Source: Hymenobacter wooponensis
GTDB lineage: Bacteria > Bacteroidota > Bacteroidia > Cytophagales > Hymenobacteraceae
Length of the DNA: 64,000 nt
Direction of reading: 5' to 3'
NCBI RefSeq assembly: GCF_004745865.1
Contig: NZ_SRKZ01000005.1
Span: 186,001 to 250,000, forward strand
Shown: positions 35,883 through 43,296 of the stretch, piece after piece
How the letters are laid out: each line of letters starts with the position of its first letter
Position numbering within the stretch: the first letter of the stretch is position 1
Notes under the pieces: generated by a model
What the model was told of the DNA's origin: nothing
Database searches by the model: none
The model's input: the letters and a program-made list of their open reading frames with translations, nothing else
Made by a program: the position numbers and the translations under genes

Positions 35883-36767
35883 ATGCTGCTCCCCCGCGTG
35901 TTGCTCACTTTCCTCTTGTTCAGTATCTCCTTCCTGCGGGGCATGCAGTTTCGGCCGGCGCTAGGCCTAGTGCTAGGCCTAGCACTGCTAGCCCAAGCCC
36001 AAGCGGCGCCAGGCCCGGCTGCGCAAAGCCCCTTGCGGCCTACCAAAGCGCCTATCGTTCCTCCCGAAGCATTACGGTCCGATACCCTAGCAAACCGCAA
36101 TACTCCCATTTCCCTGCCCGCCGATCAGCAAGCTCCCGTAGCTCTGCGGCGCCCTCCAGAAAAGCGCCTGCAGGACCTGCGCGGGCAGCGCGAGTTCCAG
36201 TATGTGAAACCCAATGAGGAGCCCAAAGATCCAAGTATGTGGTCGTTGCTCTGGTGGCGCCTGTCGGAGTGGTTCAGGAAATTGCTTTCTGGGGCCGACT
36301 ATGAGAACCGGGGCCGCTACGTAGTGTACGCGCTATTTGGCGTAGCTTTCCTGTATGTGCTGGCGCGCCTGCTCCGCCTTGACTTTACCAACGTCTTCGG
36401 GCGGCGGGCCCGCACTGTTCCTTTGCCTTATGAGTCGGCTATTGAGGACATTCACGCGGTAGACTTCACTGCCTCTCTCACTGAAGCTGAAAGCGCCGCT
36501 AACTACCGCTTGGCGGTACGCCTGGGCTATTTGCAGGTACTGCGCCACCTAACCGAGCGCCACCTAATTGACTGGCAGCCCGAGAAAACCAATCACCACT
36601 ATCTCCAGGAGTTGGCTGGCACACGCTGGGCACCCGATTTTGCCACACTTACCCGGCAATTTGAGTACGTGTGGTACGGTGAGTTGCCGATTGCCCCGGG
36701 GGATTATCCGGCCTTGCGGGAAAGCCGACAGCAGTTCCTTCACCAACTCACCCGCGTTGCTGCCTAG
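35883..36767 (+). CDS. DUF4129 domain protein
   Basis: This 294-residue protein has an N-terminal hydrophobic region (about 1-40, possibly a signal or first anchor), a Pro-rich extracytoplasmic stretch (about 45-110), a second membrane segment near 137-160 and a cytoplasmic C-terminal helical domain (about 190-290). The C-terminal part, including YRLAVRLGYLQVLRHL and FEYVWYGELP, matches DUF4129, a domain often found at the end of transglutaminase-like membrane proteins. Translation may begin at 35883 or at an ATG 20 codons in. Two TAGGCCTA pairs fall in codons 27-33. Confidence 0.85.
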   Translation: MLLPRVLLTFLLFSISFLRGMQFRPALGLVLGLALLAQAQAAPGPAAQSPLRPTKAPIVPPEALRSDTLANRNTPISLPADQQAPVALRRPPEKRLQDLRGQREFQYVKPNEEPKDPSMWSLLWWRLSEWFRKLLSGADYENRGRYVVYALFGVAFLYVLARLLRLDFTNVFGRRARTVPLPYESAIEDIHAVDFTASLTEAESAANYRLAVRLGYLQVLRHLTERHLIDWQPEKTNHHYLQELAGTRWAPDFATLTRQFEYVWYGELPIAPGDYPALRESRQQFLHQLTRVAA

Positions 36768-36771
36768 GCCT

Positions 36772-38061
36772 ATGACCCGCTTTCGTGCTTTCTTTCTGGG
36801 CTTGGTACTGCTATTCACAGCCTTCGTGCTGGTAGAGTACTTCCGCCCCACGCCTACCAACTGGCGGCAAACCTTCATCAACCGCGATAAAATTCCCTAC
36901 GGTACCTACGTGCTATTCGAGGCGCTACCTCAGATGTTTCCGGGCCAGTCCATCAGCACTGTTCGCCAGCCCATTGCCAATCAGCTGCTGCCCACTCTCG
37001 ATTCTGACATAGCTCTTGACTCCGTGCTGAGCCCGAGGAAGATGCCCCCTATCGTAAGCCAACCAGCTTCTTATGTCTTCATTGATCAAAACTTCTACTG
37101 CTTCCGCCTCGACCGCGACGCTCTACTTAACTATGTAGCAGCCGGAAATACCGCGTTCATTGCCGCTGAGAACTTCGATGATTTACTTTCTGACACATTG
37201 CGCTTTGATACCAAGCCCCGCATAAATCTCGACAGCCTGCTCTCGCGGAGGCTCCGCCGCAACCGCAGCAATTTGGGCCCCAATAGTCGCACCTCTACCC
37301 TGGAGCTGCTGACACCTCCGGCGGGGGTTGCGCGGCACTACCAATTTCCTACGGATGATGTGCAGTGGTATTTTGAAGCCTACCCCGGCTGCAAGGCAAC
37401 CGTACTGGCAACTGATGCCCAACAGCGGCCCATGCTGCTCCGCATACCACATGGCAAAGGCTTCTTTTTATTGAGTTCTACGCCAGCAGCTTTTGCCAAT
37501 TACACCTTGCTTCGGCCCGGAGCAGCTAACTACGCCTTTGCGGCCATGTCGTTGCTGCCCGCTAATCGGGCGGTTTTGTGGGATGAATATCAGAAGCAAG
37601 GCCCCTTAGGAGAACAGTCGCTGTTGCGCGTGCTGAAGCAGAATACCGCATTGCGGTGGGCGCTGTATACTGGCCTAGCAGGCCTAGCCTTGTTTACGTT
37701 CTTCGAAGCTCGACGTCGGCAGCGCATCATTCCCGTGCTGAAGCCCTTGCCCAATACCACACTGCTTTTCACTCGAACAGTAGCAGCACTTTACCGGCAA
37801 GGTGCTAACCATGCGCTCATTGCCGAAAAAAAGATCGGGTTGTTTCGTGAGCAGCTACGCCACCGCCTGCAGGAACCAGCGCTTGATCTGAATGATGGCC
37901 CTACGCGGGAACGGTTGGCACAGAAAGCCGGCGTTCCCCGCACTCAAGTAGATGAGTTGATTAAGTTGATTCATCGAATTGAAACAGCCCCTCAAGTAAC
38001 GGCAGCTGATTTATTGCGTCTTAGCACCGCCTTGAGCACCTTCCGGAAAGCAGCTTTTTAA
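36772..38061 (+). CDS. DUF4350 domain protein
   Basis: This 429-residue protein has an N-terminal membrane anchor (about 5-24), a DUF4350-type domain (about 40-290, with IPYGTYVLFEALPQMFPG and IPHGKGFFLLSSTPAAFAN) and a second membrane segment near 300-320. The C-terminal cytoplasmic helical part ends with the residues STALSTFRKAAF. The domain is related to glutamine-amidotransferase-like folds but without an evident catalytic Cys. It starts 4 bp after the DUF4129 stop, so the two are coupled. An AT-rich spacer separates it from the MoxR gene. Confidence 0.88.
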   Translation: MTRFRAFFLGLVLLFTAFVLVEYFRPTPTNWRQTFINRDKIPYGTYVLFEALPQMFPGQSISTVRQPIANQLLPTLDSDIALDSVLSPRKMPPIVSQPASYVFIDQNFYCFRLDRDALLNYVAAGNTAFIAAENFDDLLSDTLRFDTKPRINLDSLLSRRLRRNRSNLGPNSRTSTLELLTPPAGVARHYQFPTDDVQWYFEAYPGCKATVLATDAQQRPMLLRIPHGKGFFLLSSTPAAFANYTLLRPGAANYAFAAMSLLPANRAVLWDEYQKQGPLGEQSLLRVLKQNTALRWALYTGLAGLALFTFFEARRRQRIIPVLKPLPNTTLLFTRTVAALYRQGANHALIAEKKIGLFREQLRHRLQEPALDLNDGPTRERLAQKAGVPRTQVDELIKLIHRIETAPQVTAADLLRLSTALSTFRKAAF

Positions 38062-38225
38062 ATTGCACTGATATAATAAATTGAATTAAACATGAATTGC
38101 ACTTTATAAATAACCCGTATTCAACCAAATGAAATGAGGTTTCAACATTTAATATATAAATCTCTATTTAGATAAATCCGCTCCGTTCATTTCTCCTTTC
38201 TCATTGCCTTCGATCTGACCAACAT
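38062..38225. promoter_or_regulatory. AT-rich spacer before the MoxR gene, with direct repeat
   Basis: This 164-bp stretch is far richer in A and T than its surroundings. AATTGCACT occurs twice as a direct repeat (38061-38069 and 38095-38103). It breaks an otherwise tight gene order and most likely holds a second promoter for the MoxR-NADAR-DUF58 unit. No clear TAnnTTTG was found. Confidence 0.5.
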
Positions 38226-39329
38226 ATGGAAAATTCGTCTTTTTCTTCAGACTTAGATGCCAGCTTACCCCAAGGCGTACCCCCGCACGAGCCGGCAGCC
38301 GATGCCCCGACCGACACATCTTCCTTAGCCAGTGCTAGTGCTTCCCAGCCTTTACCCTTAGAGCCGCTGAAACCTCGCACCGACTTCAGTCAACTCTCCG
38401 CGCACACGGCGGCTATTCGTCGGGAACTAGCTAAGGTTATTGTAGGCCAGCAGGATCTGGCTGAGCTGCTGCTGACGGCCCTTCTTGCCGATGGCCACGT
38501 GCTACTCGAAGGTGTACCAGGGGTTGCTAAAACCCTCACTGCTAAGCTGCTCTCTCGCACCCTTGATGTGCCCTTCAGCCGCCTGCAGTTTACCCCGGAT
38601 TTGATGCCTTCCGACGTGCTAGGCACCTCCGTGTTTCGTCCGCAGCGGGGGGAGTTTGAGTTTCGGCCTGGTCCCATCTTCGCCAGCATCGTATTGATTG
38701 ACGAAATCAACCGCGCCCCTGCCAAAACACAGTCGGCGCTATTTGAGGTGATGGAGGAGCGGCACGTAACCCAGGATGGCACCACCTACCCCATGCCGGA
38801 GCCGTTTTTGGTGCTAGCTACTCAAAACCCAGTAGAGCAGGAAGGCACTTACCGCCTGCCCGAAGCGCAGCTCGACCGCTTCCTGTTTAAGCTTCATGTG
38901 GGCTACCCCACTATGGAGGAGGAGGTACGCATTCTGCTAGGCCACCACAGCGGCTTTGGAGGTGTTACGGCTGATGTGGTGCAGCCCGTACTCACGGCCG
39001 CGCAACTGGCGGATATGCGCCAACTGGTGCGTCAGCAGCACGTAGAGCCTAAATTGCTAGAGTACATTGCCCGCCTCGTAGGCCAGACCCGCTCTCACAA
39101 AGGCTTGTACTTGGGTGCTTCGCCTCGTGCCTCCATTGCCTTGCTCAACGGCGCCAAAGCCCTGGCCGCCCTCCGGGGCCGCGACTTCGTGACGCCCGAA
39201 GACATCCAGTATCTGGCGCCGGCCGTGTTGCGCCACCGCATCCAACTCACGCCTGAACGCGAAATGGAAGGCGGCACCCCCGACGATATCGTCAAGCAGA
39301 TTATTCAGCAGATTGAGGTGCCCCGGTAA
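38226..39329 (+). CDS. MoxR-family AAA+ ATPase
   Basis: This 367-residue AAA+ ATPase acts as a chaperone-like motor, often to mature a partner with a von Willebrand A-type domain. It has Walker A GVPGVAKT at 96-103, Walker B LIDE at 157-160, and sensor 1 ATQN at 198-201. A 55-residue disordered Ser/Pro/Ala-rich N-terminus precedes the core. The likely partner is the DUF58 protein two genes on. The stop codon is directly followed by the NADAR ATG (TAAATG), suggesting translational coupling. Confidence 0.95.
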   Translation: MENSSFSSDLDASLPQGVPPHEPAADAPTDTSSLASASASQPLPLEPLKPRTDFSQLSAHTAAIRRELAKVIVGQQDLAELLLTALLADGHVLLEGVPGVAKTLTAKLLSRTLDVPFSRLQFTPDLMPSDVLGTSVFRPQRGEFEFRPGPIFASIVLIDEINRAPAKTQSALFEVMEERHVTQDGTTYPMPEPFLVLATQNPVEQEGTYRLPEAQLDRFLFKLHVGYPTMEEEVRILLGHHSGFGGVTADVVQPVLTAAQLADMRQLVRQQHVEPKLLEYIARLVGQTRSHKGLYLGASPRASIALLNGAKALAALRGRDFVTPEDIQYLAPAVLRHRIQLTPEREMEGGTPDDIVKQIIQQIEVPR

Positions 39330-39878
39330 ATGGACTACTCGACCTCCTGGCTTCTGGAACAGCTCGCGCAGGGCCAACGCATTAAATACTTGTTCTTCTG
39401 GGATAACCAGCCCAGCAAGACGGGAGAAGTAACTAAGTCGTGTTTCAGCCAATGGTGGCTGGCTGATTTTGTAGTGGCCGGCATTACCTACCGCTCAACG
39501 GAGCATTGGATGATGGCCGAGAAAGCACGCTTGTTTCATGATACCCAGCTGCTGCCCAAAATTCTAGCCGCTGCCAGCCCAGCGGAAGCTAAGAAGCTAG
39601 GCCGGCAAATTGCCGGCTTTATACCACAGGTGTGGGATGAGCACAAATACGACATCGTAAAAACCGGCAATCTGCACAAGTTCAGTCAGCATCCTAGCCT
39701 AGGGGCTTTCCTTTCGGCTACCCACGACCGAGTCTTGGTAGAAGCTAGTCCTGTTAATAATATCTGGGGCATAGGCCTAGCGGCCGACTCTACCCATGCT
39801 GAGCACCCAGAGCGCTGGCAGGGCGAAAACCTGCTGGGCTTTGCCCTGATGGAAGTGCGAGACCAACTACGTCCTTGA
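39330..39878 (+). CDS. NADAR family protein (YbiA-like)
   Basis: This 182-residue soluble protein of the NADAR/YbiA family shows the motif FSQWWLADF...GITYRSTEHWMMAEKARLF at about 39-69, with the conserved E58, H59 and K65, and a later NIWGIGLAADS. Family members are N-glycosidases: some act on toxic riboflavin-pathway intermediates, others remove ADP-ribose from DNA bases as antitoxins to DarT-type toxins. Which applies is unknown, and no toxin is visible. Its ATG touches the MoxR stop, and its TGA overlaps the DUF58 ATG by one base. It is therefore locked into the MoxR-DUF58 unit, an arrangement I do not know as standard. Confidence 0.88.
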   Translation: MDYSTSWLLEQLAQGQRIKYLFFWDNQPSKTGEVTKSCFSQWWLADFVVAGITYRSTEHWMMAEKARLFHDTQLLPKILAAASPAEAKKLGRQIAGFIPQVWDEHKYDIVKTGNLHKFSQHPSLGAFLSATHDRVLVEASPVNNIWGIGLAADSTHAEHPERWQGENLLGFALMEVRDQLRP

Positions 39879-41233
39879 TGAGCTTTTTCCTGACGCCCCG
39901 TTTTTTCGTAGTGCTAGGCCTGTTGGTGGTAGGATTTGTAGTAGCCTTTCTGGTTCCAGGGCTGCTAGTGCCACTGCAAGTATTGCTGGCGGCTTTGTTG
40001 CTACTCTCCTTCATTGACATTGCACTGCTTTACGCTCCTGGCCAGAGCCAAGGGCGCTTGCCGGTGTTTGGGCGCCGGGTACTGGGCGACAAGCTGGCTA
40101 ACGGCTCCGATAACGAGGTGGCGCTCTACATCGAGAATCACTACCGCTTCCCTGTCAGCAGTGAAACGATTGATGAGATTCCGCATCAGTTTCAGCGGCG
40201 CGACGTGCTGTTTAAGGCGGAAATCGAGAGCGGCCAGACCCACATCATTCAGTATCAGTTGCGGCCTACCAAACGTGGGGAGTATCACTTTGGGGCGCTA
40301 AACGTGCTGGTAACGTCGCCCATAGGCCTAGTGCGCCGACGGTTCCGGTTTGCGCAAGACCAGATGGTGCCTGTGTATCCCTCGTTTCTGCAGATGCGTC
40401 AGTTTGAGCTGCTGGCTATTCATAATCGCCTCACTGATGTGGGCGTGAAGCGCATCCGGCGCGTAGGCCACAGCATGGAGTTTGAGCAGATTCGGCCGTA
40501 CGTGCCCGGCGACGATTCGCGCAGTCTCAACTGGAAAGCCACGGCCCGCCGCGCCACCACCCCAGAAGCCGCCGACGCACTCGTGGTTAATCACTACCAG
40601 GATGAACGCGCCCAGCAAGTGTACTGTCTGATTGACAAAGGCCGGGTGATGCGCATGCCTTTCGATGGTCTAAGCCTGCTAGATTATGCCATCAACGCCA
40701 CCCTGGTAGTGAGCAATATTGCCCTGCTCAAGCACGATAAGGCTGGCCTACTAACCTTCGCTGAAAAGCCGGAGCGCCTCATACCCGCTGACCGCCGCAG
40801 CGGCCACCTCGGCAAAGTGCTGGAAGTGCTCTATAAGCAACGTACCAAGTACCTCGAAACCGACTTTCAGGCCCTTTACACGCAGGTCCGGACGCATATC
40901 CGGCAGCGCAGCCTCTTACTTCTGTTCACCAATTTCGAGACGCTGAGCGCTATGCAGCGCCAGCTACCTTACCTGCGGCGGCTGGCCAAGTCGCACTTGC
41001 TGCTAGTAGTGTTCTTCGAAAACACAGAGCTACGGCAGTATTTAGAGACGCCCGCCGCTACCACCGAAGATGTATACAATCAGACTATAGCAGAAAAATT
41101 TGTGCAGGAGAAGCGGCAGATTGTGCTGGAGCTTAACCGCTACGGTATCTACTCCCTGCTTACCCCGCCCCAACAGCTCACCGCCAACACCATCAACAAG
41201 TACCTGGAATTTAAAGCCCGCGGGCTTATATAG
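39878..41233 (+). CDS. DUF58 domain protein
   Basis: This 451-residue protein is anchored by two N-terminal membrane segments (about 7-50). The DUF58 signature FEQIRPYVPGDDSRSLNWKATAR occurs at about 200-222 as split motif YVPGDD and NWKATAR. A von Willebrand A-like domain follows from about 240. Its metal site is degenerate (LIDKGRVMR in place of DxSxS). DUF58 proteins are the usual partners and probable substrates of MoxR ATPases. The ATG at 39878 overlaps the NADAR stop (TGATG). A perfect long terminator hairpin follows. Confidence 0.9.
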   Translation: MSFFLTPRFFVVLGLLVVGFVVAFLVPGLLVPLQVLLAALLLLSFIDIALLYAPGQSQGRLPVFGRRVLGDKLANGSDNEVALYIENHYRFPVSSETIDEIPHQFQRRDVLFKAEIESGQTHIIQYQLRPTKRGEYHFGALNVLVTSPIGLVRRRFRFAQDQMVPVYPSFLQMRQFELLAIHNRLTDVGVKRIRRVGHSMEFEQIRPYVPGDDSRSLNWKATARRATTPEAADALVVNHYQDERAQQVYCLIDKGRVMRMPFDGLSLLDYAINATLVVSNIALLKHDKAGLLTFAEKPERLIPADRRSGHLGKVLEVLYKQRTKYLETDFQALYTQVRTHIRQRSLLLLFTNFETLSAMQRQLPYLRRLAKSHLLLVVFFENTELRQYLETPAATTEDVYNQTIAEKFVQEKRQIVLELNRYGIYSLLTPPQQLTANTINKYLEFKARGLI

Positions 41234-41273
41234 TTTTCAGTTGATGTAGTGAGGCGCATCACTTGTACGAACT

Positions 41274-41330
41274 AGCTTAAAAGCAAGAAGCGCACAGGCT
41301 TTTGCCTTGCGCGCTTCTTGCTTTTAAGCT
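41274..41330. terminator. Bidirectional terminator with 20-bp perfect stem
   Basis: The arms 41274-41293 and 41311-41330 are exact inverted copies of 20 bp around a 17-base loop. The stem contains A and T stretches near its ends. It lies between the convergent DUF58 and GT-C-like genes. Confidence 0.85.
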
Positions 41331-41363
41331 CGTTACGGCCTTAGACCTGCTAACTGTTTTGTA

Positions 41364-43163
41364 TTAGTCTGGAAAGCCCACTAGTTGCAGATTATCAACT
41401 AGCAGGTGCGTTTTGCCGGGGTGCCATAGCTTTACCACCACTCTATCATAATTGCCGCGGCGAGGAGTATGCACATCAAGCGGCAACGTAGTGGTTTGGC
41501 CCGGCTCTAATGCACGCTCTAACCGTATAAAACTCTCCTTGACCACTGCATCAGCTTTATAAAACCGAACCGTGAGCAACGTCATTGACCACATATCCCA
41601 TTGAGGTTCATTGGCGTGAGCCTGCACAGTAGCACGCAACCAAGTATAATCGCCAGGTTTCATAGGTACGCTATAGTCAGGCGTGTTCTGATGCTCAAAG
41701 TCAAGCAGAAAAGAACAACGCCCTGCCAGTGGCGGTCCGCTACAAGCAGTTCCTTCTTGCCTCTCAAAATCTTCGCTTATCAGCACTTTAGCATTATCGG
41801 TAGGCCCAGTATACCAGCCATTACTATCAAGTAGTAGACGGGCTTCTTTGGGCACATCATAGCGGCCAATTATGCGAAGCCAGTAGGCACGGTTCATGTC
41901 GCCGGCAGCTAATAAGCCCCCCCGATGGGCCTGATGGGTGAGCCATAGATTGTAGTACACACCCACTATAAAAAATACTGCATAAGCCATCAGCCAACGT
42001 GGCCGCGCTAATATCCAGCTTAGAGCAGCCGCTAACGGCCAGGCCAGCACGGCATAGCTCTGCACCATAGCACGCTGGCCCAGCGAACCTCCGTACCACC
42101 AAATATCCCAAGCAAATGTGACGTAGATAAACACTGCTACAAAAGATAAAATGGCCCAAAAACCGAAAGGCTCACGCCGTCGCAAGGCTCCGAAGCCTAG
42201 CAAGGCCGTGATAAGCAAGGGAGAATACAACAACCAGCCGCTACGAAAGCTAAAAATGCCATCCCAAAGGTGAGGTCTCAACCAACTGAACCCTTGATCT
42301 TGGTAGCTATAGACAATCCAGTCGCCACTTACATAATGCCAGTATAAAGGCTGAATGCTAATAAAGGCCGCTCCAGCTATAGCAGCTCCTAACAAGTGGC
42401 CTAGATGACCTTGCCAGAAAATCAGCCGCTCACGTACGGAGGCCCACTTGGGCCGCAACCCCCAAAAGACGGGAATTAGTGCCGCCAGTATCTCCGTTGG
42501 CCTAGTAAGCGTCATCAGCCCAATAACCGCTCCAATGGCAACAGCCTTACCCACTGTGGGATGCCGGTAAAATGCCGGTGTAAGTAGCATCAGAACTGCA
42601 TACCACAAAAAAAGCCAGTTATGGGTCATGGCACCGTTTATGGCGGAGTAATCTAGGTAGTTGGTACCCAACACTAGTATCAGCAATGTGAGCACCGTAG
42701 GCCACTCTCCGAAACGTGGTAGCAGTGCCCGCCGCACTAACCAGAGCGCTAGTAGGGCAACCAGTGTATTGGCAATCTGTAAAACCAGTTGATAGGGTGT
42801 CGAGAAGCCATCAGCGGGATACCCAAGTGGGCTGGCCAGCACATGGGCAACTAGAAAGAAGGGTAGTTCTTGCAAAGCCAACCCCGAGGAATACTTCATT
42901 ACATAATGGCCACTTTCAGGATGCAGAAAGGCTTGATCGAAGCCCGGCGCTGGCTGATACTTAGTGACTACATAATCGCGGAACTTCAACTCCTTCAAGT
43001 CGTGGTACACAAAAATAGCGGGGAGGTACATGTAGTACCCGGAGGCATCCCAGCTAATAATCGCTTCGGTTTGCGTGTTTTTCCATTTTGGATAGTACCA
43101 GAACGATACCATTACAATAAATACCGAGCAGAACAGCCAGGCCAGACGAGAGGGCGACTTCAT
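41364..43163 (-). CDS. Polytopic membrane protein, GT-C glycosyltransferase-like
   Basis: This 599-residue protein has about ten membrane segments in residues 8-430. The first large loop contains the acidic segment SWDASGYYMYLPAIFV (about 37-52), a feature that in GT-C enzymes places an Asp near the lipid-linked donor. A C-terminal extracytoplasmic beta-sandwich-like domain (about 450-599) follows. Family assignment to GT39-like transferases is by topology and loop pattern, not by a diagnostic motif. I chose the ATG at 43163 (MKSPSRLAW), since the upstream frame is basic and unconserved. No glycan cluster is adjacent. Confidence 0.7.
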   Translation of the reverse strand: MKSPSRLAWLFCSVFIVMVSFWYYPKWKNTQTEAIISWDASGYYMYLPAIFVYHDLKELKFRDYVVTKYQPAPGFDQAFLHPESGHYVMKYSSGLALQELPFFLVAHVLASPLGYPADGFSTPYQLVLQIANTLVALLALWLVRRALLPRFGEWPTVLTLLILVLGTNYLDYSAINGAMTHNWLFLWYAVLMLLTPAFYRHPTVGKAVAIGAVIGLMTLTRPTEILAALIPVFWGLRPKWASVRERLIFWQGHLGHLLGAAIAGAAFISIQPLYWHYVSGDWIVYSYQDQGFSWLRPHLWDGIFSFRSGWLLYSPLLITALLGFGALRRREPFGFWAILSFVAVFIYVTFAWDIWWYGGSLGQRAMVQSYAVLAWPLAAALSWILARPRWLMAYAVFFIVGVYYNLWLTHQAHRGGLLAAGDMNRAYWLRIIGRYDVPKEARLLLDSNGWYTGPTDNAKVLISEDFERQEGTACSGPPLAGRCSFLLDFEHQNTPDYSVPMKPGDYTWLRATVQAHANEPQWDMWSMTLLTVRFYKADAVVKESFIRLERALEPGQTTTLPLDVHTPRRGNYDRVVVKLWHPGKTHLLVDNLQLVGFPD

Positions 43164-43296
43164 GCAGTAAGTGAGCAGCAGAAAATAACTAGAGAAAGAA
43201 AATAGGCGTAATCGGGCGCAAAATGAGAAAAAAAGCCGCGGGTTCCTGTACCGGCCCGATGCTTGTGTACTTTCGGGTCGCCACCCTCCTTGCGTT

